DNA of 64,000 nucleotides from Gracilibacillus suaedae (GCF_017599345.1 NZ_JAGFVL010000020.1:124001-188000); one strand, 5' to 3'; shown: positions 45,889 to 55,385, numbered from the stretch's first letter. Translations and numbers: made by a program. The notes: generated by a model from the sequence alone, not told the origin.

Positions 45889-47064
45889 TCACCCTTTTAA
45901 TAAGGCTTCATTCTGTTCGATTAACGCTTTACGTTGTTGTGCATTTTCTAGAGACCGATACGGATCTTCAGGTGTATGGAACGTGTAATCTACTAATTGA
46001 TCTACAGTTGTTTTTGCCACATGAATTCTCGTATCACTAGATGCATAGTAAACAAAAACTTCATTTTCATCATTAACGACTACACCATTACAGAAAATAA
46101 CATTAGACACATCACCTGTCCGTTCGTCATCGTATGGTGCAATGAAATGACCACCTGGTAACGCAATTAGTTTTGTAGGATCAGCTAAACTCGTCGCAAA
46201 AGTATAGAGAACATAACGCAGGCCAGCCGCAGTGTTACGAACACCATGAGCAATATGAATCCAACCTTGATCTGTTTTAATTGGTGCAGGTCCTTGTCCG
46301 TTTTTGACTTCATAAATCGTATGATATTTCTTGCCGTGAATCACTTGTTCATCTTTAATAATTGGGTTTGTAATATCTGCTGTTAATCCGAATGCAATTC
46401 CTCCGCCAGAGCCAGTTGAAATAAAACCGTCTTGCGGTCGAGTATAGAATGCATACTGTCCGTCAACCAATTCAGGATGTAATACAACATTTCGCTGTTG
46501 AGGTGATGGTGTCTTAATATTCGGCAAACGTTCCCAGCTCCTGAGGTCTTTGGTACGAACAAGACCAGCTTGTGCCACTGCGCTGGATGTATCAAATTCA
46601 TCTGCATCCGCATCCTTACTCTCTGAACAATAAATACCGTAAATCCAGCCATCTTCATGCTTCACTAATCGCATATCATACATATTTGTTTCTTCTTGAT
46701 CAATATCTGCCCAAACGAGTGGAGAATCGATAAACCGGAATTGATCTACACCATTGTCACTTACTGCTAAAGCAAAAATTGATTTACGATCTAAACCTTC
46801 TAACCGTACAACCATATAATATTTCCCTTCATGATAGATCGCTCCAGGATTAAACGTCGCATTGACACCTAAACGTTCCATAAAGAATGGATTCGTTTTC
46901 TTATTCAAATCAAAACGCCAATGGAGTGGCACATGATGTCTTGTTATGGCAGGATATTGATATTTCGTATAAACACCATTGTAAAATTGCTTGTTTTCTG
47001 GATTTTTACGTTGAATTAATTTTTCATGTTCTTCCAAAAGCTGATAGTATTTTTCATGAATCAT
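45889..47064 (-). CDS. GH130 mannosylglucose phosphorylase
   Basis: A 391-residue cytoplasmic enzyme. The five-bladed propeller motifs of GH130 are present: GVNATFNPGAIYHEGKYYMVVRLEG, YDMRLVKHEDGWIYGIYCSES, VVLHPELVDGQYAFYTRPQDGF and HIAHGVRNTAAGLRYVLYTF. The sequence looks closest to the 4-O-beta-mannosyl-glucose phosphorylase subgroup, which makes alpha-mannose 1-phosphate plus glucose. ATG 47064 follows GAAAGGGTGAAGCAATC and overlaps the stop of the epimerase gene, so the two are translationally coupled. That pairing is the strongest evidence for the mannobiose to mannosylglucose route. Confidence 0.92.
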   Translation of the reverse strand: MIHEKYYQLLEEHEKLIQRKNPENKQFYNGVYTKYQYPAITRHHVPLHWRFDLNKKTNPFFMERLGVNATFNPGAIYHEGKYYMVVRLEGLDRKSIFALAVSDNGVDQFRFIDSPLVWADIDQEETNMYDMRLVKHEDGWIYGIYCSESKDADADEFDTSSAVAQAGLVRTKDLRSWERLPNIKTPSPQQRNVVLHPELVDGQYAFYTRPQDGFISTGSGGGIAFGLTADITNPIIKDEQVIHGKKYHTIYEVKNGQGPAPIKTDQGWIHIAHGVRNTAAGLRYVLYTFATSLADPTKLIALPGGHFIAPYDDERTGDVSNVIFCNGVVVNDENEVFVYYASSDTRIHVAKTTVDQLVDYTFHTPEDPYRSLENAQQRKALIEQNEALLKG

Positions 47065-48236
47065 GATTGCTTCACCCTTTCGATAAATTCTAAACAAAAT
47101 CTACTATTATGATAAGATGTCTTCCACGGTTCCCCGATTGCTCTTTCCGCTGGCTTTCCATCAGGCTCTATTGACCAATACCATTCTCCATTTTCACGAT
47201 TATCCACTATATGTTTTTTTATATAGCTCCAAAGATTTTCGATTAATTGTTTGAATTTCGGATCTTGTGTATGTTCAAATGCATTTAAATAGCCGACCAT
47301 TGCTTCTGCCTGTACCCACCAAATTCTCGTTTCATCATAATGGTCATCAACCTGTTCGTTGATTAATGAACCATCTGCCTGCATCGCATATTCAGCAATA
47401 TTATAAGCAATATCAAGCACCATTTGATCATACCTTTTATCACTTAACCCTATTGTTTTAATGGTTTCATCCATTAACCAGCTCGCTTCAATATCATGAC
47501 CGAATGATTTCATATTGACTAATGAATTCCATTGCTTATCGAAAAAAACACTTAAAAATTTGGTATTTGGGTTATAAATCTTCTCATAATGCACTTCTAA
47601 TAAATCTAGTATTCTTTGTTTTAATGCATCCGTAGGGTTTGCTTTATACAAATTGGTATACGCTTCCAACACATGAATATGCGTATTCATTGTAATTTCT
47701 GCAACCACACCATTTTCACTTAACATTTCGTTCGATACTGGATTCCAAAATTGATCAAACTCTTCACCATAAGCACGATTTTCCTGGTCATAGCCTTTCT
47801 CTTCAATTAAATGATAGATTTCATTTGCCAATACTAACGCTTCCTCTGTTTTCGTGACTCGATAATATTCACTTAATGCATAAATCGCAAATGATTGGGC
47901 GTATACATGTTTTCTCGTATCTTTCGGTTGCCCTTGATAATCTACTAACCAATAGATGCCTAGATATTCCTGATCATATAGTTTGTCACGAAGAAAGTGA
48001 TAAAGATGATGAGCATGCTCTAAGTATTCTTCTTTCCCAGTTACTCGATATGCGGCTGAAAAAGTCCAGAGGAATCTTGCAGTTGCAATCCCTCCTTTAT
48101 CTGCCTGCTGATCAATTTCTAAATGATAGTCTACTCCCCCATAAAAACCACCATGTTGCTCATCCTTCAACTGCATCCAAAACGGGAGGATTTTTTGTTC
48201 TAAATGTTGTTGGATTTCGCTTGTTATTTCTTTCAT
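47061..48236 (-). CDS. Cellobiose 2-epimerase-like enzyme (AGE family)
   Basis: A 391-residue (alpha/alpha)6-barrel protein of the N-acylglucosamine/cellobiose 2-epimerase family. WMQLKDEQHGGFYGGVDYHLEID, KGGIATARFLWTFSAAYRVTG, YGEEFDQFWNPVSNEMLSENG, MNTHIHVLEAYTNLY and RIWWVQAEAMVGYLNAFEHT include the His and Glu/Asp residues that line the site. It would convert beta-1,4-mannobiose into mannosylglucose for the coupled GH130 phosphorylase. The start follows AGAGGAGGTTCTATTC. It has its own promoter with a predicted LacI operator. Confidence 0.92.
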   Translation of the reverse strand: MKEITSEIQQHLEQKILPFWMQLKDEQHGGFYGGVDYHLEIDQQADKGGIATARFLWTFSAAYRVTGKEEYLEHAHHLYHFLRDKLYDQEYLGIYWLVDYQGQPKDTRKHVYAQSFAIYALSEYYRVTKTEEALVLANEIYHLIEEKGYDQENRAYGEEFDQFWNPVSNEMLSENGVVAEITMNTHIHVLEAYTNLYKANPTDALKQRILDLLEVHYEKIYNPNTKFLSVFFDKQWNSLVNMKSFGHDIEASWLMDETIKTIGLSDKRYDQMVLDIAYNIAEYAMQADGSLINEQVDDHYDETRIWWVQAEAMVGYLNAFEHTQDPKFKQLIENLWSYIKKHIVDNRENGEWYWSIEPDGKPAERAIGEPWKTSYHNSRFCLEFIERVKQS

Positions 48237-48252
48237 GAATAGAACCTCCTCT

Positions 48253-48309
48253 TTAAGTTTATCGATAACTTAATAATATAATAATAATTAACTTGTTAAC
48301 GTTTGTCAA
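48253..48309 (-). promoter_or_regulatory. Promoter and operator of the epimerase-phosphorylase operon
   Basis: Minus-strand -35 TTGACA (48304-48309), 17-bp spacer, -10 TATTAT (48281-48286). Downstream, 48253-48273 is the operator palindrome TTAAGTT-ATCGAT-AACTTAA with one extra T in the left arm. A second half-site-like AACGTTAAC lies in the spacer. Confidence 0.68.
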
Positions 48310-48341
48310 TTACTTAACTTGAGATTGATTCCAATCAAAAT

Positions 48342-48380
48342 CCCCCCCCCCTCCTTACCGATTATTAGAAAAGGAGGGGG
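48342..48380 (-). terminator. GC-rich hairpin with C10 tract after the GH26 gene
   Basis: CCCCCTCCTT / AAGGAGGGGG (10 bp, 14-nt loop) 120 bp after the GH26 stop. Ten consecutive C residues (48342-48351) form the outer side. On the minus strand GATTTTG follows, so termination is plausible. The rest of 48310-48500 shows nothing else. Confidence 0.55.
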
Positions 48381-48500
48381 TAGAGTTTAAGCGATTACCT
48401 TGTTCACTTCACAGTTCAACTTTATGTGAAAAATTCCATATCAATTTTCCTAAATAATGTTGTACTAGTTTCCTATTCTGATGCAGTCTGTAATAATATA

Positions 48501-51035
48501 CTAATTTACTTTTTTCCTTGTGAAAACTAAACTCCCTATTCCTAACACAAGGACAATAAAACCCAGTAATAACCAATTATATGTTGATGAAGCAGTGTCC
48601 GGAAGATTACTTTTGGCTTTTGGATATTTTATTGTATGCGAGTCATTTGTTTTGTTATTATTTAGATTCTCGTCGCTGTTTTTAGTTTGTTCATCTATTG
48701 GTTGCTCTTGCTGTTTATTTGTATCCTTATTCTCTTGATTTTCTTTATCTATCCCCATATTACCAACATCAAATACTGAAAAAATGGTAAAATGGTCCGT
48801 CCTGGCAGTTATCCAGTTATTTTCGATAGTTCCTCCAATTTCTTCCCATATCGACTCTTGTACATCCCAATAATAGATTTTTTGATTTTCGTTAGAGTTC
48901 TCTACTAAAAAGGACAGTTGAATGCCTGAAGAAAATTGAGAGATTGTCTGACTATTTTGTTTAAAAGTCAAATCATATAATTTCGTAGCTGCAAGATCAC
49001 CCTTTTCTAGCTCAGGTGCTTCTATTTTAGCTATTCTTAATGTTAGTGGTGAACCCGTTTCAAAGGATAGCAAATCAAAATTTATTTTCAGATCCTTCTT
49101 CACTATCTGGATTTCAGTATTTTTCTCCAGTAACATTTCTAATTGCTCAGAGTAAAACACAACTTCTATATCATTCTTGTCATTCGGTACCGATAATTCA
49201 AGCAAACCATCGTCTGCTAGATTATTTATTTCATCCTCTGGTAACACAAGATGATTCTTTCCTTGTACAAGCTCTGTAGAAATAAAGCTTGCCAACCTTT
49301 TCACATGCAGCAAATAACTCGACTTCGTTCCATCTTCTGCTGTAACTTCGACATTTATGACGTTATCTCCTAAGCTGAGTTTAATAGCACTCGTCAAATC
49401 CTCATTACCATTTATAGTGATGGTTGCACCGTCTGAGCTAGCTACTGGCGTAAGTGTTATTTCTTCTACTGTCTCGGTTACCTCTAGATAATACTCTTTC
49501 ACATCCTTAGAAAAGGTTGGGGTAAGTACACCTTTATTAACTGTTAAAGCTTGGAGGCTAGCATCTGAACTGTTCTCTACCCCATATGTCTTTAAATCTG
49601 GCAGTTCCTCTAAGGTAATAACCTTTTCGTGATTATAAATTTTTTGTAAATGTTCACTGCTGTTGTTGCTTGTTACTAGACCAATCCAAGTTGTAAAATA
49701 ACTATACATGGAATTATAAATGTTTAACATGTCCGGGTCTGGGATGGGTCCATTTTCCGTCATTGCAATTAACTTTCTGTTTGATGAAAGATCTACAAGT
49801 GCTTCATATTTATCATTTTGTGGGGAATAATTATACTCTCCAGGATAGGAGTCAAAACTAACAACATCAACATAATCATCACCTGGGTACCACTCTGGAT
49901 CAATTGAATTCCATACCCATATTAAATTATTTAAATGATGATAATTGGTTAATCGATCGTACATTAGTTTCCATAGCCTTATAGTAGGATCTGGTCCTTT
50001 AGCTCCCCACCAGAACCAACCTCCTTCTGCTTCATGTAATGGTCTCCATAGAACAGGCACATTAGCATCTTGTAATCTTTTTAATTCATCTGCAATCGTA
50101 TCGATATCTCTAATAAGCACTTGATAGTCTTCTGATTCTGGGTCATTCATTGCATATTTCACATCAAATGTTGTTGCATCTGTATAGAAACCACTCCACC
50201 AAGGTTGATCTTCTGTATCAAGAAGATCTTTTGGCGCGTTCCAATGCCAGGCAAATGCTACGATTCCCCCTTGCTCATCCCATTCAAGCGCAAGGTCAAC
50301 ATCATGAGATTCTGCTCCCCTTTCGACACGTGATGGGCTATAATCCATCAAATCTAAACCTAAAATGGCTGGTGTTTTCCCTGTTAATTCTTTAATATAT
50401 TTGACATCAGCTAAATCATTATTAGCATCATCTTGTTGACCTGATATTATATTTTCACCAAAGTTATCCACTAAATAGTTAAATAAAGCCTTCGTTTCTT
50501 TCGTTGCATTAGGATTAATTAACTGTTTCTTGACTTCATGTTCATTTGGCGGTGGTGCCAAGGATAACTTAATATAGTCAATTGCGAAATGTGTCCAATT
50601 AGGTGTAACAGTGATTGTGTTCGTCCCCTCATTTAATAACACTTTTCCTATTGATGCTTCTCCAAAACCATCCCCCATTTTGAAGTTAGTATAAGCTTCT
50701 CCATTCAATCGTAGATTTGCGTGTTTACCTTCTCCATACAATCCACCATAGCCCACCCTTAAGGTATATAAAGCAGTATCAGGCACCGTAATGGTAAATG
50801 TCACACTAGCATCTTCTTCAGAGAAATTACCAACATATCCTGTTCCTGAATAACCAGGAACTTCATCTTGCACTGTTAATCCGGTTAATGTAGCTTCTTC
50901 CGCCTCAAGCTTCAATTCTTCACCTTCATTATCTCTTTCATTATTTGCTGCAAATACACTTGCTTCAGATAAGCTCAGTAAAAAAGTGCCAATTAATAGA
51001 AAAATAATTGTTCTAATTAATGAATACCTTCTCAA
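48501..51035 (-). CDS. Wall-anchored GH26 beta-mannanase with CBM35-like module
   Basis: An 844-residue secreted enzyme. Order: signal peptide 1-29; CBM35-like domain about 40-160 (EEATLTG, GTGYVGNFSEEDASVTF, FAIDYIKLSLAP); GH26 catalytic domain about 170-490 with likely acid/base Glu335 (WRPLHEAEGGWFWWG) and nucleophile Glu427 (MTENGPIPDP); cadherin-like beta-sandwich about 500-590 (ASLQALTVNKG ... SSYLLHVKRL); a further beta-rich stalk; a polar linker; and LPDTA (811-815), hydrophobic helix and RKKVN tail. The start is TTG after GGAGGTAGTTAATA. It would be fixed to peptidoglycan and cut mannan into oligosaccharides for the importers. No LacI operator was seen upstream. Confidence 0.92.
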   Translation of the reverse strand: MRRYSLIRTIIFLLIGTFLLSLSEASVFAANNERDNEGEELKLEAEEATLTGLTVQDEVPGYSGTGYVGNFSEEDASVTFTITVPDTALYTLRVGYGGLYGEGKHANLRLNGEAYTNFKMGDGFGEASIGKVLLNEGTNTITVTPNWTHFAIDYIKLSLAPPPNEHEVKKQLINPNATKETKALFNYLVDNFGENIISGQQDDANNDLADVKYIKELTGKTPAILGLDLMDYSPSRVERGAESHDVDLALEWDEQGGIVAFAWHWNAPKDLLDTEDQPWWSGFYTDATTFDVKYAMNDPESEDYQVLIRDIDTIADELKRLQDANVPVLWRPLHEAEGGWFWWGAKGPDPTIRLWKLMYDRLTNYHHLNNLIWVWNSIDPEWYPGDDYVDVVSFDSYPGEYNYSPQNDKYEALVDLSSNRKLIAMTENGPIPDPDMLNIYNSMYSYFTTWIGLVTSNNSSEHLQKIYNHEKVITLEELPDLKTYGVENSSDASLQALTVNKGVLTPTFSKDVKEYYLEVTETVEEITLTPVASSDGATITINGNEDLTSAIKLSLGDNVINVEVTAEDGTKSSYLLHVKRLASFISTELVQGKNHLVLPEDEINNLADDGLLELSVPNDKNDIEVVFYSEQLEMLLEKNTEIQIVKKDLKINFDLLSFETGSPLTLRIAKIEAPELEKGDLAATKLYDLTFKQNSQTISQFSSGIQLSFLVENSNENQKIYYWDVQESIWEEIGGTIENNWITARTDHFTIFSVFDVGNMGIDKENQENKDTNKQQEQPIDEQTKNSDENLNNNKTNDSHTIKYPKAKSNLPDTASSTYNWLLLGFIVLVLGIGSLVFTRKKVN

Positions 51036-51109
51036 TATTAACTACCTCCACAAAAATAGTTTTAAAACGTGAGTTTAGTGCGCGTTGAAAAACACTTTTC
51101 ATCTAAATT

Positions 51110-51516
51110 TCATATTTGGCACTTTATAATTACAAATTCATGATTATATATAGCGCTTAAATAATTTGGTGTATTTTGTTCCTTAACGTGTATAGTATGC
51201 CAGGTTAGAAACCACACCCATTTCGCCCCATTATTTATCATTTCAACAGGATTTGGAACCATTCTATTGATCTCTTATTGACACCTTCATAATCATCATT
51301 GATATAATCAAGACCACGAATAGCAGGTAGTCTTCCTGTTTTCTCCTTTATATAATCTAGCTCGTCATCTGCAGGTGCTTTCCAATCTGATTCCTGTTGT
51401 CCGGAAAGAATCTTATTTCCATAAATACTACAGATATATTGAAATAATTTTTTTGCTTCATAACTTGCATTTGAGTTAGATAAATGATTGTTTCTTACAT
51501 TCACATTACCCACCAT
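51110..51516 (-). pseudogene. Remnant of a second GH26 mannanase with an internal deletion
   Basis: From ATG 51516 (GAAGGATTAAAA upstream) the frame encodes a GH26 N-terminus without signal peptide (KLFQYICSIYGNKILSGQQE, DELDYIKEKTGRLPAIRGLD, VNKRSIEWF) and stops at 51238. Shifting frame at about 51258 continues a GH26 C-terminus: PNPVEMINNGAKWVWFLTWH ... NTPNYLSAIYNHEFVI, ending at TGA 51110-51112. The central 200 or so residues, including both catalytic Glu, are missing and the junction is out of frame. It therefore cannot be active. It lies directly upstream of the intact GH26 gene. Confidence 0.85.
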
Positions 51517-51669
51517 TTTTAATCCTTCTTTCATTTCGGTATATCCTAATATTCTCTTATTCTAAACACTTCATATGGTTAAACTCTGTTAATTTAGCAC
51601 TGGAATAATTCCGCTTTAAAAAGTTTATGCATAATCTTAGCCATGGCGATTACATTCTTACCGTATAAG

Positions 51670-51704
51670 TAATCCTCGGAGACTTCATTCTTCTCCGAGG
51701 ATTA
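51670..51704 (-). terminator. Terminator-like hairpin after the LplA-type binding-protein gene
   Basis: Perfect 13-bp stem TAATCCTCGGAGA / TCTCCGAGGATTA with a 9-nt loop, 12 nt after the stop codon. The T tail on the minus strand is weak. Confidence 0.7.
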
Positions 51705-51715
51705 AATTAATAAGT

Positions 51716-53434
51716 TTAATTACTCCATAATTCCACTTTCTCTTGAATAAGTTTTGTATATTCTTCCTCTGCTTTCTCAATATTTGCAGATTCTAAAGCT
51801 TGCATATATTCATCCCACACCGCGTCAAATTGATCCGGCTTTTCTAATATAGCTTTTGGAACCAATTGTTTAGTAATATCTAGAGCTCTTTGATTAATTG
51901 TTTGTAACTCAGAATTTGCTGGAATGGAAATATTATATGCTGCTCCCCATGGTTTTACGGGAAATTCATCAGATAATGGAAATAAATCCTGCCATAATTC
52001 AACGCCATAGGCTTCAAGCACTTCTTTTTCTACATCTGTTTGATTCTCCATAGCTAATTCACGAGTATTAATTGTAAATGGTTGACCTGTTGAATCTAAT
52101 ACTCCATCACCATAACGTGGTGCAAATCGAGCAAAGTTATATCCCATCCCTGTTTTCTTTAAATAGTCTTGATCAGAGTTTCGTTTCTCCCATTCTTCCT
52201 CTGGAATAACACGTTCCCCATCAACGATTTCATGGTGTTCACCTTCAATTCCCCAATTAAGCATTATTTGCGTCTCTTCAGATGCCAAATAATCCAGGAA
52301 TTTAATTGCACGCACTGGGTCCTCACAATCCTCGGTAATACTGATTCCCCAACCTACCTGCAAGCCATTGCTTTGATACGTATGGCTTTTATAATCCTCA
52401 CTTAAAGTAACTGGATACACTCCATACATTCGCTCTTCCATTCCCGATTCACGTAAGGCTTCTTGTGCACTGTTCATTAAATAATCAGGACCAATAGTTG
52501 CTAACACCCTTCCAGAGGAAAGCTTTGAATCAAATTGATCACTTTTCTGTACAAACATTTCGGAATCAAGTAAACCTTCTGCATTCATTTCATTCCACCA
52601 TTTAAATACTTCTTTTTCGACTGGACGTCGATAATGCAAAGTTGCTTCATACGATGTCGGATCTATATAATATTCTCCGTCATCACTTGCACCAGTCATC
52701 ATAAAGCCTGAATTTAAGAAAGAGGATTGAATTCTCCAACTGTCGGTATTCATTGTTAAAGGAATGGTAGGTTGACCATCGATTTCTGGGTGTAGTTCTT
52801 TATATTCTTTTAGCACATTTTTTAAATCATCCAATGTTGTAATTTCTGGGTATCCTAATTCCTTTACTACTGCATGCTGTATCCACGCACCGTAACCTGG
52901 TGTCAATGCTTGATTGTCTACAGGAGATGTTGTCAACACATAAATAGAAGGGTCGTCTTCACTCCATTTTAAGCGGTTAATGCCATCTTCCCCTAGCATT
53001 TCTTTGATGTTGGGAGCATGCTCCTCAATTAACGGTGCAAGATCAATCAAAGCATTAGCATCCACTAATTGACTAGCACCTTTCGATACAATTAAATCGG
53101 GGTAATCTCCACTAGCTGTCATTAATGGAATCTTCGTTTCTCCTCCTTCAATGTCAAACTCTGCTTCTAAGGTTACTCCGGTATCTTCCTTAATTTTGCG
53201 ACCAACCGGAGTATCCATGTCCTCTACCCAATCAGGATTCGTATCAGAATCAAACACTGTCAAGGTAACTGGTTCTAATTCATTGAAAGAACTATTCTTT
53301 TCTTCTGTGTTCTCTTCATTTGTCTGATCACCTTCAGCAGAACCATCACTTTCCTCAGAATTTTGACATGCAGCAAGCCATGATAGGAATAACAAAATAA
53401 AAATCAATTGCAAACTTCTTTTCCATATCCCCAC
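51716..53434 (-). CDS. LplA/YtcQ-type oligosaccharide-binding lipoprotein
   Basis: A 572-residue lipoprotein, the larger size typical of the LplABC/YtcQ-type importers. Signal peptide MGIWKRSLQLIFILLFLSWL with lipobox LAAC (Cys23), then an acidic linker and the solute-binding fold (VTLTVFDSDTNPDWVEDMDTPVGRKI, GDYPDLIVSKGASQLVDANALIDL, CEDPVRAIKFLDYLASEETQIMLNWG). The start is GTG after GGGAGGAATAAGAA. Third gene of the operon behind two permeases. Substrate inferred: a mannan or galactomannan oligosaccharide. Confidence 0.9.
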   Translation of the reverse strand: MGIWKRSLQLIFILLFLSWLAACQNSEESDGSAEGDQTNEENTEEKNSSFNELEPVTLTVFDSDTNPDWVEDMDTPVGRKIKEDTGVTLEAEFDIEGGETKIPLMTASGDYPDLIVSKGASQLVDANALIDLAPLIEEHAPNIKEMLGEDGINRLKWSEDDPSIYVLTTSPVDNQALTPGYGAWIQHAVVKELGYPEITTLDDLKNVLKEYKELHPEIDGQPTIPLTMNTDSWRIQSSFLNSGFMMTGASDDGEYYIDPTSYEATLHYRRPVEKEVFKWWNEMNAEGLLDSEMFVQKSDQFDSKLSSGRVLATIGPDYLMNSAQEALRESGMEERMYGVYPVTLSEDYKSHTYQSNGLQVGWGISITEDCEDPVRAIKFLDYLASEETQIMLNWGIEGEHHEIVDGERVIPEEEWEKRNSDQDYLKKTGMGYNFARFAPRYGDGVLDSTGQPFTINTRELAMENQTDVEKEVLEAYGVELWQDLFPLSDEFPVKPWGAAYNISIPANSELQTINQRALDITKQLVPKAILEKPDQFDAVWDEYMQALESANIEKAEEEYTKLIQEKVELWSN

Positions 53435-53494
53435 TTCTTATTCCTCCCTCATTAGTCATTATTGTATAAACAGGTACAAAACCTGAAAACACCA

Positions 53495-54409
53495 TCATTG
53501 TTTCACTGCCCCGAGAGTCATCCCCTGAATAAAATATCGTTGCACAAATGGATATACCATGATAATTGGGATAACAGTTACCATCGTGATTGCCATCTTT
53601 ATTGATTGTGGCGAGACCCTGTTCATTTGTTGTTCATCATTTGGACGCATCGAATTAGCATCCTGACTTCCTCCCATGGATGTGTTATCTAAGATTTTCA
53701 TTAGCTCATATTGCAATGTCGTTAAACTTTCATTCATACTGTTATATAAATACGTATCAAACCATGAATTCCATTGACCTACTGCGACAAATAAAGCGAT
53801 AGTAGCTAACACTGGTTTACAGAGTGGTAAAATAATCCGATAAAAAATTACAAAGTCATTTGCTCCGTCCATCTTCGCTGATTCTTGCAAAGAAAAAGGT
53901 AAACCATCCATAAACGAGCGAATAATAATAATATTAAAAGCGCTTACTAATCCAGGTAAGATATATACCCAAAACGAATTGATTAATCCCAAATCTCTTA
54001 TTAACATGTATCCCGGAATCAATCCTCCAGAGAAATACATCGTGAGCACAATAACTGTGGAGACAAATCTTCTTCCTTGAAAATCTGTTCTGCTTAGCGT
54101 GAAAGCAACCATAGCTTGAATAAATACACCTAATACCGTTCCAATTACTGTCCTTAAAACTGAATTTACAAACCCGGTTACGAGATTGTCATATTTCATA
54201 ATTTCTAAATAGTTGTTTAAGGTAAACTCCCTCGGCCAAATATATATACCACCTCTAACCGTGTCCGTAGAATCATTTAAGGAAATTGCCAACACATTCA
54301 AAAACGGATATAACGTGATAACGATAACAATACTTAAAAAAAGATAATTTAAAACATCAAAAATTTTTTCTCTTACAGTTGTTTGATAAAGATCTGATGG
54401 ATTTGCCAA
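53495..54409 (-). CDS. LplC/YtcP-type ABC permease
   Basis: A 304-residue membrane protein with six helices. FTLNNYLEIMKYDNLVTGFVNSVLRT and the EAA loop LQESAKMDGANDFVIFYRIILPLCKPVLA near residues 185-215 are typical of the YtcP/LplC branch, as is the ending RYFIQGMTLGAVKQ. The start is TTG after GAGGGGAGTCGA. It works with the YteP/LplB-type permease encoded 12 bp upstream. Confidence 0.92.
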   Translation of the reverse strand: MANPSDLYQTTVREKIFDVLNYLFLSIVIVITLYPFLNVLAISLNDSTDTVRGGIYIWPREFTLNNYLEIMKYDNLVTGFVNSVLRTVIGTVLGVFIQAMVAFTLSRTDFQGRRFVSTVIVLTMYFSGGLIPGYMLIRDLGLINSFWVYILPGLVSAFNIIIIRSFMDGLPFSLQESAKMDGANDFVIFYRIILPLCKPVLATIALFVAVGQWNSWFDTYLYNSMNESLTTLQYELMKILDNTSMGGSQDANSMRPNDEQQMNRVSPQSIKMAITMVTVIPIIMVYPFVQRYFIQGMTLGAVKQ

Positions 54410-54421
54410 TCGACTCCCCTC

Positions 54422-55369
54422 CTACATCACACTTTGATTCGAATATCTTCTAAATATGCCATTCGCTAGTAATAATAAGAAAATGCTAACGACTGAATTA
54501 AAAATACCGATTGCTGTTCCATATGAAAATTGCCCCAAGCCGATCCCGTAGTTAAGCGCATACAATTCCAACACTTCTGCATATTCAATGACAAGGGAAT
54601 TACTTAATAGCATTTGTTTTTCAAAGCCAATCTGAATTAAATGACCAATATTCAAAATTAATACAACTAAAATAGTAGGTCGAATTCCCGGAAGTGTAAT
54701 ATGCCAGATCTGTCTAAACCTGCTGGCACCATCAACTTTGGCGGCTTCGTAGAGCTGTGGATCTAATCCAGCTATAGCCGCTAAGAAAATGATGGCGTTC
54801 CATCCCATCTCTTTCCATATATCAGAGATCGTGACAATCGCCCAAAACCATTTACCTTCAGCCATAAATTGATAAGGCTGATCCAAGACTCCGAGCCCTA
54901 CTAACAGATCATTGATAATTCCCCCATCAGTCGACAGAACTTTGGTAACAATACCAGCTACAACAACCCATGAGACAAAATGAGGTAAATACGTGACCGT
55001 TTGCGTTATTCTTTTAAATAAAGAATGTCGTACTTCGTTCAGTAAGATTGCAAATACAATCGGAATAGTAAATCCGAATAATAGTCCGAGAAAACTCATG
55101 GCAAGCGTATTGCGTAGTGCTAGGAAAAACCTCTCATCTTGAAATAATTGTATAAAATGATGAAAGCCTATCCATTCTTGTTGCCAAAAAGGATTTCCAG
55201 GAATATAATTTTGAAAAGCCATTGTCCAGCCCCAGACAGGCAGATAATTAAATACAAACACCCATACAACAAATGGTAACGACATCGCATAAAGCATTTT
55301 TTGACTTTTTAATGTTTTCCAAAACAATCTAGATTTTTTTATTTTTTCTCTTTTTTCAACTACATCCAT
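54422..55369 (-). CDS. LplB/YteP-type ABC permease
   Basis: A 315-residue membrane protein with a charged Lys-rich N-terminus and six helices. MLYAMSLPFVVWVFVFNYLPVWGWTMAFQNY and the EAA loop LYEAAKVDGASRFRQIWHITLPGIRPT near residues 208-235 identify the YteP/LplB branch. First gene of a three-gene importer operon; a predicted LacI operator ends 17 bp before the start codon, overlapping the leader. A YesMN pair lies directly upstream. Confidence 0.92.
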   Translation of the reverse strand: MDVVEKREKIKKSRLFWKTLKSQKMLYAMSLPFVVWVFVFNYLPVWGWTMAFQNYIPGNPFWQQEWIGFHHFIQLFQDERFFLALRNTLAMSFLGLLFGFTIPIVFAILLNEVRHSLFKRITQTVTYLPHFVSWVVVAGIVTKVLSTDGGIINDLLVGLGVLDQPYQFMAEGKWFWAIVTISDIWKEMGWNAIIFLAAIAGLDPQLYEAAKVDGASRFRQIWHITLPGIRPTILVVLILNIGHLIQIGFEKQMLLSNSLVIEYAEVLELYALNYGIGLGQFSYGTAIGIFNSVVSIFLLLLANGIFRRYSNQSVM

Positions 55370-55385
55370 TTGCCCTCCTCCTTTA

